The translations under genes and the position numbers were made by a program. This document shows, one piece after another, positions 50,536-58,173 of a stretch of 64,000 nucleotides of DNA. The stretch lies in the NCBI RefSeq assembly GCF_000143965.1, contig NC_014365.1, positions 2,631,501 to 2,695,500 on the forward strand, given 5' to 3'. The DNA is from Desulfarculus baarsii DSM 2075 (GTDB lineage Bacteria > Desulfobacterota > Desulfarculia > Desulfarculales > Desulfarculaceae). The notes under the pieces were generated by a model that saw nothing but the letters and a program-made list of their open reading frames with translations, was not told where the DNA came from and ran no database searches. Within the stretch, counting starts at the first letter, position 1. The number at the start of each line of letters is the position of its first letter.

Positions 50536-51369
50536 CTAAGCCTGGGTTGGGCGCGTTGTCTCGCGGGAACTCTGGCGGCTCATCACCTCCAGCTCCACAA
50601 GGTTGAGGAAATCCTGGCTGAAGGTGTCCATCTCGGCCTCCAGCACCTGGATGCGTCTGTTGAAATGGTTGAAAAACACCACCGCGGGAATGGCGGCGAA
50701 AAGGCCGGTGGCCGTGGCCACCAGGGCCTCGGCGATGCCCGGGGCCACCGTGGCCAGGTTGGCCGTTTTCAGCGCGCCGATGTTGCTGAAGGCGTCCATG
50801 ATGCCCCACACCGTGCCGAAAAGGCCGATGAACGGCGAGGTGTTGGCGCAGGTGGCCAAAAAAGTCACCGAACGGGCCAGCTTGGTGGCCTCGGCCGCCG
50901 TCCCCCGGCTGAGGGCGCGCTTGATGTTGGCCATCAGGCCCTCGGGCAGCCCGTCACCGCGCCCCTTGCGCAGGCCCATGACCTTTTGCAACTCGGCGTA
51001 GGCCAAGCGAAAAACCGTGGCCAAGGGGCTGCCGGCCAGTTGCATGGCCTGGGCGTTGGCCGCGCCAAGGCTCTTGGCGTGCCAGAACATGGCTTGGAAC
51101 TGCTCGTTTTGCTTGATCGAGCGGCGCAGGACCATCAGCTTGGAAAAAATCACCGCCCAGCTTATCACCGAAAACAACACCAGCAGAAACAGCACGAATT
51201 TGACCACCCAGCCGGCCTGGAAGATCAAATGCATGATGTCCATGCCGCTGCCGGTCACCGCCGGGGCCATGCTTTCCATGACGGGGGCGGCCCCGCCGGC
51301 CGGAGAAACGATCTCCTGGGCCAAAGCCGGGGTTGCCGCCGATATCAATCCCAAGATATAGTTGATCAT
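50536..51369 (-). CDS. tolQ: TolQ/ExbB-family proton channel subunit
   Basis: TolQ forms the proton-conducting core with TolR. The 277-residue protein has three membrane helices: about 50-75 (IFQAGWVVKFVLFLLVLFSVI), and two near 160-215 around TSPFIGLFGTVWGIMDAF and AIPAVVFFNHF. The first 40 residues look like a short extra hydrophobic or signal-like leader before the usual MDIMHLIF start, so the true start may be that inner ATG. It leads the operon and has a good promoter. Confidence 0.93.
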   Translation of the reverse strand: MINYILGLISAATPALAQEIVSPAGGAAPVMESMAPAVTGSGMDIMHLIFQAGWVVKFVLFLLVLFSVISWAVIFSKLMVLRRSIKQNEQFQAMFWHAKSLGAANAQAMQLAGSPLATVFRLAYAELQKVMGLRKGRGDGLPEGLMANIKRALSRGTAAEATKLARSVTFLATCANTSPFIGLFGTVWGIMDAFSNIGALKTANLATVAPGIAEALVATATGLFAAIPAVVFFNHFNRRIQVLEAEMDTFSQDFLNLVELEVMSRQSSRETTRPTQA

Positions 51370-51396
51370 ATCTGCACCAATCCCTCATATGGTGGC

Positions 51397-51425
51397 AATA
51401 TATCTTTGGGCGCAAGCAAAGTCAA
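51397..51425 (-). promoter_or_regulatory. Promoter for the tol-pal operon
   Basis: Minus-strand TTGACT (51425-51420), 17-base spacer, TATATT (51402-51397), 28 bases before the tolQ ATG in the 128-base gap shared with the divergent HAD gene. Confidence 0.75.
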
Positions 51426-51497
51426 GCCGGGGTTGCGGCCAAAAACCGTTTATACTGCCAACGTTTATCTTCCGCCATTTCTTTTTCGGAGGCCGTG

Positions 51498-52148
51498 ATG
51501 AATAGCCTGGAACGCGGAGGCCTGTTCGTTGACCTGGACGGCACATTGGCCGACAGCATAAACCTTATGGGGCGGGTATTCCAGCGTTTTTTGGATTTGA
51601 AGGGCATTGGGGCCCAGGCCGCCGATTTCACTTCCATGCGCGGCAGGCCCCTGAGCGATCTGGTCGAGTTTTTTCGCGAGCGCCACGGCCTGGATTGCAC
51701 CGAAAAATCGCTGCTCGACGACTTTTACGACTTGGCCGATCAAGTCTACGTCGATGAAACCAAGCCCCTGCCCGGCGCGGGACTGTTGCTGGAGGCCGCC
51801 GCGCGGCGAGGCCGGGCCGTGGCCCTGGTCACCTCGGCCCGGGGCACGGTGGCTCGGGCCTTCCTGCGCCGCCACGGCTTCGACGGCCTGGTGCGCGCGG
51901 TCGTGGCCGCCGAACACGTCGAGCGCTCCAAGCCAGACCCCCAGCCCTATCTGCTGGCCATGTCCATCCTGGCGGTGGGGCCCACGGGCTCCCTGGCCGT
52001 GGAGGATTCGGCCGTGGGCGCGCGTTCGGCCATGGCCGCTGGGCTACCCACCTGGATCATCGATCACAACGGCCGCTCCGACGCGGTCGATCTGCCCGGC
52101 GTGCGCGGCGTGGCGGGCTCGCTGGAGCAGATCATACCATTTCTATGA
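51498..52148 (+). CDS. HAD-superfamily phosphatase (phosphoglycolate phosphatase-like)
   Basis: A 216-residue haloacid-dehalogenase-fold hydrolase with the nucleophile motif VDLDGTLADS (aspartates 12 and 14), a small helical cap, the serine/threonine motif LVTSARGT, a lysine in ERSKPDPQPY, and the acidic motif VEDSAVGARSAMAAG. This arrangement is that of Gph/beta-phosphoglucomutase-like enzymes; the substrate cannot be told. ATG at 51498 follows CGGAGG by about six bases. Confidence 0.9.
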   Translation: MNSLERGGLFVDLDGTLADSINLMGRVFQRFLDLKGIGAQAADFTSMRGRPLSDLVEFFRERHGLDCTEKSLLDDFYDLADQVYVDETKPLPGAGLLLEAAARRGRAVALVTSARGTVARAFLRRHGFDGLVRAVVAAEHVERSKPDPQPYLLAMSILAVGPTGSLAVEDSAVGARSAMAAGLPTWIIDHNGRSDAVDLPGVRGVAGSLEQIIPFL

Positions 52149-52163
52149 ACGCCGGCCGGCCGG

Positions 52164-53294
52164 CTATTTTGGCGGCACGACCAGCCGCTGGCCCAGCTTG
52201 ATCTTGTCGCCATGAATATTGTTGGCCCGGCGCAGCGCGGCCGCCGACACGCCCAGGCGCTTGGCGATGAGGCTGAGCGAATCGCCCCTTTTGACCACCC
52301 AATAGCGGCACTCGTCGCTCTGCTTGACCGGGCAGGCCGGCAGGCTCGCCGCCGCCAGCTCCAACTTGGCCGCCGCGCCGGGCGGGACCAGTAGCACATA
52401 GTTCCCGGCGGGCAGGACGTGTTGCCTGATCTCGGGGTTCAGCTCGCGCAGCCTGCGCACGGTGGAGCCGATGGGCTTGGCCATGTCGCGCAGGTGGGTC
52501 AGGCGCTTGAGGCTGACTTGGGCCGGCTCGGCGTCGATGGGCGGGTAGAGACGATCAGCGGGCAAGGCGTAGCCGTACTTACGCGGGTCTTCCAACACGG
52601 CCTTGGCCGAGGCGATGCGAAAGACGTAGCGCATGGTCTCATCGGGCAGTTGCAGATCGTAGTAACACGTCACGCCCTGCTCTTTGAGCTCCTTGCGCAC
52701 CCTGGCCTCTCCGCAGTTGTAGCCGGCCATGGCCAAAGTCCAACTGCCGAATTCGTCATGCAGATCGCGCAGATAACGCAACGCCGCCACAGTGGATTTA
52801 TAAAAGTTGCGCCGCTCGTCCAGCCAATCGTCGACGCGCAGGCCGTAGCGCCTGGCCGTGGCCGGCATGAACTGCCAGACACCCACCGCCCCGGCCGACG
52901 AGCCCACCTTGTGCAGCAGACCGCTTTCGGCCACGGCCAGATACTTCAGGTCATCTGGCATGCCGGCGGCGCGCAACTGTTGGGAAATATGCGGAAAATA
53001 ACGATGTGCCCGCTTCATCCACATCACCACCTGGGCCTGATCGTGCACGGCGATGTTGAACTCGCGGTCCAGGGCCTCGAACATGATCTGGTCGTCCAGG
53101 GGCAGCTTTTCCTGGCACAAGAGCATTTCTTTTGGCGTATCGGGCAGATAGCGCAGAGGAGCCGACTCGGGCATGCTTTCGCGCACCTGCTCCGGGCCGG
53201 CCTCCGACCCCATTTCCTCGGCCGGGGCCACGCCGCCGGCCAACAGGAACAGGGCCAGCGTCAAACAGGTCAAACCGCCTTTAATAAATCTCAT
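52164..53294 (-). CDS. Membrane-bound lytic transglycosylase, MltD-like, with LysM domain
   Basis: A 376-residue periplasmic enzyme that cleaves peptidoglycan glycan strands. It has a signal peptide (about 1-25), an SLT transglycosylase domain with catalytic glutamate 123 in AVAESGLLHK and the GVWQFMPATARRYG and MAGYNCGEARV motifs, a linker, and a C-terminal LysM (about 330-375, VVKRGDSLSLIAKRLG). There is no lipobox, unlike enterobacterial MltD. Its ATG overlaps the thiL stop by four bases, so the two are translationally coupled. Confidence 0.9.
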   Translation of the reverse strand: MRFIKGGLTCLTLALFLLAGGVAPAEEMGSEAGPEQVRESMPESAPLRYLPDTPKEMLLCQEKLPLDDQIMFEALDREFNIAVHDQAQVVMWMKRAHRYFPHISQQLRAAGMPDDLKYLAVAESGLLHKVGSSAGAVGVWQFMPATARRYGLRVDDWLDERRNFYKSTVAALRYLRDLHDEFGSWTLAMAGYNCGEARVRKELKEQGVTCYYDLQLPDETMRYVFRIASAKAVLEDPRKYGYALPADRLYPPIDAEPAQVSLKRLTHLRDMAKPIGSTVRRLRELNPEIRQHVLPAGNYVLLVPPGAAAKLELAAASLPACPVKQSDECRYWVVKRGDSLSLIAKRLGVSAAALRRANNIHGDKIKLGQRLVVPPK

Positions 53295-54319
53295 TGCCCA
53301 TCCCCGCGAAAATGATCAAAGCCCTGCAAACCGACCTCCGTGCGCGAACCGTCCAGGCCCAGCAGCCACACGCCCCGGCCCTTGGTCAGCGCGCCGACCT
53401 TGACCACGGCCGCGCCAGGATCGGCCTGGGCGGCCAAGCGGGCCAGTTCGGCCACGTCGGTCTGCTGGCAGGTGAACAACAGCTCGAAATCCTCGCCGCC
53501 GCGCAGGGCCCAGTCCACTGCGTCGGCCCCCACCAGCGTGGCCAGTTCCGCCGCGCCGCCGGCCAAGGGCAGCCGCGCCGCCTCCAGGCGCGCGCCCACG
53601 CCGCTGGCCGCGCACAGCCGCGCCAAGTCGCTGGCCAGGCCGTCGGAGAGGTCCATCATCGCCCCCAGCCGGCCCGAGGCGGCCAGGGCCCGGCCCAGGG
53701 CCAGGCGCGGCCGCGGACGCAGATGGGCCTCCACCGCCGGGGCGGCCAAGGCGTCGGCGGGGTCGCGGCCGGCGCTCAGCCAGGCCAGTCCGGCGGCGCT
53801 GGCCCCCAGCGGCCCGCTTACGCAGACGGCCTGACCGGCCCTGGCCGTCGAGCGTAGGGTCGGCGGGCCGCTTTCGCACAGACCGATCAGGCACAGGTTG
53901 AGCGTCAGCGCCGGGGCGCGCACCGTGTCGCCGCCCACCAAACGCAGCCCGTGCGTCCGCGCCAGTTCCAGCATGCCGTCAAACAGGCCCTCCACCAGCG
54001 CCGGCGTGGGCCCCGGCCGCAGGCCCAGCGACAAAAAGCCCCAGCGCGGCGTGGCCCCCATGGCCGCCAGGTCGCTGAGGTTGGCGGCCATCACCCGCCA
54101 GCCCACGTCGCGGGGCGAGGCGTAGGCCAGGTCGAAGTGGACGCCCTCGACCATCATGTCGGTGGTCACCGCCAGCCTGGCCCCGCCAACCGCCAGCACC
54201 GCCGCGTCGTCGCCCACGCCCACGGCCACGCCGTCGGCCGGGCCCGCGCCGGCGGTCAGTTCGGCCGCCAGGCGCAGGATGTCCTCCTCGCAAAGCCGCG
54301 CGGGCGGAGTCTGGCTCAC
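53291..54319 (-). CDS. thiL: Thiamine-monophosphate kinase
   Basis: ThiL phosphorylates thiamine monophosphate to the active cofactor thiamine diphosphate. The 342-residue protein has VGVGDDAAVL, the metal-binding TTDMMVEGVHFD, VAANLSDLAAMGATP-type (VMAANLSDLAAMGA) and MDLSDGLASDL motifs of the PurM-like ATP-binding fold. The frame is open upstream through ndk in an antisense manner; GTG at 54319 gives VSQTPPARLCEEDIL and has AGGGCCGGG in front. It starts 10 bases after ndk. Confidence 0.93.
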   Translation of the reverse strand: MSQTPPARLCEEDILRLAAELTAGAGPADGVAVGVGDDAAVLAVGGARLAVTTDMMVEGVHFDLAYASPRDVGWRVMAANLSDLAAMGATPRWGFLSLGLRPGPTPALVEGLFDGMLELARTHGLRLVGGDTVRAPALTLNLCLIGLCESGPPTLRSTARAGQAVCVSGPLGASAAGLAWLSAGRDPADALAAPAVEAHLRPRPRLALGRALAASGRLGAMMDLSDGLASDLARLCAASGVGARLEAARLPLAGGAAELATLVGADAVDWALRGGEDFELLFTCQQTDVAELARLAAQADPGAAVVKVGALTKGRGVWLLGLDGSRTEVGLQGFDHFRGDGQ

Positions 54320-54329
54320 CGACCCGGCC

Positions 54330-54791
54330 CTAGCGCTCGTCGGAGGCGTAAAGATAGGCCAGCAGGGCCGGCTGATAGTCGAACAGCTCGCCAGCGCCAA
54401 AGAAGCGGGCCACCTCGGCCTGGGCGGTCTCCACCGAGTCGGAGGCGTGGACCAGGTTGGCCTGCATGGACATGGCCATGTCGCCACGAATCGTGCCGGG
54501 CTCGGCGTTGCGGGCGTTGGTCACGCCGCAGAGTTTGCGGCAGACGGACACGGCCTCCAGACCTTCCAGGCACAAGGCCAGCACGGGCGTGCGGCTCATG
54601 AACTCGCAGATGGTGGGGAAAAAGGGCTTGTCGGCCAGATGGCTGTAGTGCTCGCGCAGCTTGGCGTCATCAAGCTGGATCATCTTCATGCCGGCGATTT
54701 TCAGGCCTTTTTCCTCGAAGCGGGCCAGGATGCGGCCAGCCAGGCCCCGGGCGATGGCGTCGGGTTTGATCAAAATGAGCGTGCGTTCCAC
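54330..54791 (-). CDS. ndk: Nucleoside diphosphate kinase
   Basis: Ndk balances nucleoside triphosphates by phosphate transfer via a histidine. The 153-residue protein begins V(M)ERTLILIKPDAIARGL and has the catalytic histidine 115 in NLVHASDSVETA, with NAEPGTIRGD before it. It is about 10 residues longer than most family members at the C-terminus. GTG start, with AAAGGA upstream. A -35/-10 pair in front provides a promoter for ndk-thiL-mltD. Confidence 0.96.
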   Translation of the reverse strand: MERTLILIKPDAIARGLAGRILARFEEKGLKIAGMKMIQLDDAKLREHYSHLADKPFFPTICEFMSRTPVLALCLEGLEAVSVCRKLCGVTNARNAEPGTIRGDMAMSMQANLVHASDSVETAQAEVARFFGAGELFDYQPALLAYLYASDER

Positions 54792-54874
54792 GGTTGTTTT
54801 CCTTTCGTGAAAAAATGGCGGAGCCATCGGCGATGGCGTGGCGTCGAGGCGCGGCCAGGCCCGCGCCCGCCCCA

Positions 54875-54903
54875 ATTAGGGCAGAGCGCCGGCCGCTTGT
54901 CAA
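54875..54903 (-). promoter_or_regulatory. Promoter for ndk-thiL-mltD
   Basis: Minus-strand TTGACA (54903-54898), 17-base spacer, CCTAAT (54880-54875), 83 bases before the ndk start. Confidence 0.55.
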
Positions 54904-54912
54904 GACGGCGCG

Positions 54913-54941
54913 TTGACAGATCGGCCGCGACGTGATAGCAA
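54913..54941 (+). promoter_or_regulatory. Possible promoter for the btu riboswitch and operon
   Basis: TTGACA (54913-54918), 17-base spacer, TAGCAA (54936-54941). The -10 is weak, but the site sits directly in front of the cobalamin riboswitch, back to back with the ndk promoter. Confidence 0.45.
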
Positions 54942-54949
54942 ATCGACCG

Positions 54950-55120
54950 TGAGCAGGCAATTTGCCGGGCCAGGCAGGGGAAGACGGCGCAAATCCGTCG
55001 CGGTCCCGCCGCTGTGACCGGGGACGAAAGGCCGCCTTGCTTGAGCCACTGCCGCGCGCGCGGCGGGAAGGCGCGGCCCAGTAGGTCGATCCGGGAGCCA
55101 GAACACCCACCAGGCCCACA
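54950..55120 (+). ncRNA. Cobalamin riboswitch upstream of the btuFCD operon
   Basis: Plus-strand motifs in order: GGGGAAGACGGCGCAAATCC, GTCGCGGTCCCGCCGCTGTGA, GAGCCACTGCC, GGCGGGAAGGCGC and GATCCGGGAGCCAGAACACCC. These match the adenosylcobalamin aptamer core. No T-run terminator is seen; a TTGGCGGC/GCCGCCAA hairpin (55163-55195) lies in the 133-base leader before btuF, so control may be at translation. Confidence 0.92.
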
Positions 55121-55253
55121 TCCGCCGCATCTGTCCGCGAGGGTTCGGACGCGACGGGACGTTTGGCGGCCAAGCGAACCGGGTGCAGCCGCCAAGCCCA
55201 CGGGCCGGGGCGCGCTCCGACAGCCAGCCGCGGCCGCTCGCCAAAGGCCAATC

Positions 55254-56180
55254 ATGAATCTTTCGGCTCGTCCATCGCGCCTCGCCCGGATCGCCGGTCT
55301 TTTGGCCGTTGCGGCCCTTGCCCTGGGGCCGGCCCCGGCCGCCCTGGCCGGATCGTTCACCGACGAGCTGGGCCGCGCCGTGCAAGCGCCCGAACGCCCC
55401 CGGCGCATCATCGCCCTGACCCCGGCCCTGACCGAGACCCTCTTCGCCCTGGGCCTGGGCGACAAGGTCGTGGGCGTCACGGCCTGGTCGGATTATCCGC
55501 CCCAGGCCAAGGGCCTGCCGCAGATCGGCTCGTACGTCGCGCCCAATCTGGAGCGCATCCTCGAACTGGCCCCCCAGCTTGTCCTGGCCAGCCGCGACGG
55601 CAACCCGCCCGAACTGATCGCGCAACTGAGCGGCCTGGGCGTGGCCGTGTATGTCGTGGCCCCCGATGACCCCCTGGCCCTGCCGGCCACCCTGGAGGCC
55701 CTGGGCCGGGTCTGCGGCGCGCCCCAGGCCGGCCGGCGTCTGGCCGAGGGCCTGCGCCGCGACTACGCCGCCGTGGCCGCGCGCCTGGCCGGCGTCCAGC
55801 CCCGGCCCACGCTGATGGTCATCGGCTCCAGCCCGCTGATCACCGCCGGCGAGGGTTCGCTGACCAACCGCCTGCTGGTCATGGCCGGCGGCCACAACAT
55901 CGCCCAGGGCCTGCCCGGCCGCTGGCCCACCCTCAGCCTGGAAAAAGTCGTGGAGGCCCAGCCCGAGGTGGTGGTGCTTTCGACCATGGAGCGGGGCATG
56001 GACCGCGATCGGGTCATGGCGTATTGGCGCAATCTGCCGGGGTTGGCGGAGCGGCCGGGCCTGCGCGTGGTCTATATCGACTCCGACATCATCGACCGGG
56101 CCGGGCCGCGCCTGGGCCAAGGCCTGATGGCCCTGGCCCGCCTGATCCACCCCGAACGCTTCGCGGAAGACCGCCGTTGA
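55254..56180 (+). CDS. btuF: Cobalamin-type periplasmic substrate-binding protein (BtuF-like)
   Basis: A 308-residue helical-backbone metal-receptor protein (TroA/BtuF fold), with a signal peptide of about 32 residues (ending in AALAG). Family segments include RRIIALTPALTETLFALG and VGVTAWSDYPPQA. With the two downstream genes it forms a vitamin B12 ABC importer. The substrate call rests on the cobalamin riboswitch upstream; iron-siderophore binding proteins have similar sequences. ATG at 55254, with AAAGG upstream. Confidence 0.88.
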   Translation: MNLSARPSRLARIAGLLAVAALALGPAPAALAGSFTDELGRAVQAPERPRRIIALTPALTETLFALGLGDKVVGVTAWSDYPPQAKGLPQIGSYVAPNLERILELAPQLVLASRDGNPPELIAQLSGLGVAVYVVAPDDPLALPATLEALGRVCGAPQAGRRLAEGLRRDYAAVAARLAGVQPRPTLMVIGSSPLITAGEGSLTNRLLVMAGGHNIAQGLPGRWPTLSLEKVVEAQPEVVVLSTMERGMDRDRVMAYWRNLPGLAERPGLRVVYIDSDIIDRAGPRLGQGLMALARLIHPERFAEDRR

Positions 56181-57181
56181 GGGCCACCCCCGTCAATCTG
56201 GCCTGGCTGTGCCTGGTTCTTTGCCTGCTGCTGGCGGCGACGTTCGTGCTGGGCCTGACCGTGGGCACGGCCAGCGTGCCGCTGGGCCAGGTGTGGGATT
56301 GGGCCATGGGCCGGGCCGACACTGGCTCGGCGGCGGTGATCGTGGGCCAGTTGCGCCTGCCGCGGCTGTTGGTGGCGGCGCTGGCCGGGGCGGCGCTTAG
56401 CCTTTCGGGGGCGGTGTTCCAGGGCGTGCTGCGCAACCCCCTGGCCGAGCCCTTCATCCTGGGCGTCTCGGGCGGGGCGGCCACGGGCGCGGTGCTGGCC
56501 ATATCGTTGGGCTTGGCCGGCCTGTGGGCGGTCTCGACCTTCGCCTTTTTGGGGGCGCTGGGCACGATGCTCTTGGTGATGGCCATCGCCGGCCGCCGGG
56601 GCGGGCTGGACGCGGCCTCCATCGTGCTCACCGGGGTGATGGTCAACGCCTTTTTCACGGCCTGCATCATGTTTGTCATCTCCACCACCACCGACCAGAA
56701 GCTGCACTCCATTCTATTTTGGCTCTACGGCGATCTTTCCGGGGCGACCATGGCCCAGGCCGCCCTGCTGGCCCCGGTGCTGGCCCTGGCCGGGGCTGCG
56801 CTGTGGCTGCGCGCCCGGCATCTCAACCTGCTCAGCGCCGGCGAGACCGCCGCGGCGGCCTTGGGCGTGGAGGTGGGTCGCACGCGTTTTTTCCTGATGA
56901 TCGTCGCCAGCCTGCTGGTGGGCGCGGCGGTCAGCCTCAGCGGGTTGATCGGCTTCGTGGGGCTGATGGCCCCCCATTTGCTGCGCATGACCATCGGCCA
57001 TGACCATCGCCTGCTGCTGCCGGGCTCGGTGCTGTTTGGCGCTTCGTTTCTGTGCCTGGCCGACACCGCCGCCCGCACGCTCATCAGCCCCTCGTCGCTG
57101 CCGGTGGGCGTGGTCACCGCCGCCCTGGGCGCGCCGTTTTTCCTGTTGCTGCTGGCCAGGCGAGGCGTGCGATGGATGTGA
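56177..57181 (+). CDS. btuC: Cobalamin ABC transporter permease (BtuC/FecCD family)
   Basis: A 334-residue permease with about ten membrane helices. Typical FecCD motifs: LRLPRLLVAALAGAALSLSG, GVSGGAATGAV and GLIGFVGLMAPHLLRM. The start is a TTG that shares TTGA with the btuF stop, with GGAAGA upstream; no ATG is available before the first helix. The next gene overlaps its end by 10 bases. Confidence 0.92.
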   Translation: MRATPVNLAWLCLVLCLLLAATFVLGLTVGTASVPLGQVWDWAMGRADTGSAAVIVGQLRLPRLLVAALAGAALSLSGAVFQGVLRNPLAEPFILGVSGGAATGAVLAISLGLAGLWAVSTFAFLGALGTMLLVMAIAGRRGGLDAASIVLTGVMVNAFFTACIMFVISTTTDQKLHSILFWLYGDLSGATMAQAALLAPVLALAGAALWLRARHLNLLSAGETAAAALGVEVGRTRFFLMIVASLLVGAAVSLSGLIGFVGLMAPHLLRMTIGHDHRLLLPGSVLFGASFLCLADTAARTLISPSSLPVGVVTAALGAPFFLLLLARRGVRWM

Positions 57182-57987
57182 GCGCGGCCCAAGCGCCGCT
57201 GTTGATCGGGCGCGATCTGCACTTTGCTTATGGCCAAACGCCCGTGCTTGAAGGAGTGGGGCTGGAGGTGCGCCCCGGACGCATGCTCTGCGTGATCGGC
57301 CCCAACGGCGGCGGCAAATCGACGCTTTTGGGCCTGCTCAGCGGCCTGGTGCGGCCGGCGCGGGGCCGGGTGCTGCTGGATGGCGTGGACATTTTTGGCC
57401 TGCCCCGGGCCCAGGTGGCCCGTCGCGTGGGATTGGTCAGCCAGGCGCCCCAACTGGCGCCGGGCCTTTCGGCGCTGGAGACCGTGCTGGCCGGCCGCTT
57501 CGCCCTGATGGGCGGACGACAGTTCGAAAACCAGGCCGACCTGGCCGCCGCCCGCCAGGCCATGGCCCTGACCAACATCACGCACCTGGCGGATCGGCCG
57601 GCCGGGGCGCTTTCGGGCGGCGAACGCCAACGCCTGGCCCTGGCCAGGGCCCTGGTCGCCGAGCCCGAGCTGCTTTTTTTGGACGAACCCACCAGCGCCC
57701 TGGACCTGGAGCATCAGATCTCGATCATGGCCATGCTGGAGCGGGCCTGCCGGCAAAAGGGCCTGGGCGTCTGCCTGGTCAGCCACGACCTGAACCTGGC
57801 CGCGCTGTTTTGCGACCAACTGCTGCTGCTGGCCGGCGGCAAGGCCCTGGCCTGCGGCCCGCCCCACGCGGTGCTCACGCCGGCGTTGATCCAAAAGGCC
57901 TACGGCCTGGCGGTGACCATCGACGCCGAGCCCAGCCGGGGCCGACCCCGCGTCACGCCCCTGGCCCCCCCCTTGCCGCCTGGTTGA
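57172..57987 (+). CDS. btuD: Cobalamin ABC transporter ATP-binding protein (BtuD-like)
   Basis: A 271-residue ABC ATPase: Walker A GPNGGGKST at 43-51, signature LSGGERQRLALARAL near 140, Walker B LLFLDEPTSALD near 160, and switch histidine in SHDLNLA. It powers the BtuF/BtuC importer. ATG at 57172 lies inside the btuC 3' end. It closes the riboswitch-controlled operon; a GC-rich gap of 186 bases follows. Confidence 0.92.
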   Translation: MDVSAAQAPLLIGRDLHFAYGQTPVLEGVGLEVRPGRMLCVIGPNGGGKSTLLGLLSGLVRPARGRVLLDGVDIFGLPRAQVARRVGLVSQAPQLAPGLSALETVLAGRFALMGGRQFENQADLAAARQAMALTNITHLADRPAGALSGGERQRLALARALVAEPELLFLDEPTSALDLEHQISIMAMLERACRQKGLGVCLVSHDLNLAALFCDQLLLLAGGKALACGPPHAVLTPALIQKAYGLAVTIDAEPSRGRPRVTPLAPPLPPG

Positions 57988-58027
57988 ACCAGGCCTCGCC
58001 TTGGCCCCAAAAAGCTTCCGTTGGTTG

Positions 58028-58036
58028 TGCTATAAT
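58028..58036 (+). promoter_or_regulatory. Extended -10 promoter for the RND efflux operon
   Basis: TGCTATAAT: a perfect TATAAT with the TGn extension, 137 bases before the outer-membrane gene. No good -35 box is spaced correctly. The 186-base gap (57988-58173) shows no gene and no regulator site that I can name. Confidence 0.55.
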
Positions 58037-58173
58037 TTTTTTTAGCGCCGCCGGGACAATTGTTGCCAAGGCGGCGTGGGTGAGGCACTCTGTTTTTCAG
58101 GCAAAATTGACAAGGCTTTCCATGGCCTCGCGGTCAGGGGCGGTCTTTATTATGCAATGGGCATGGGGATGCG

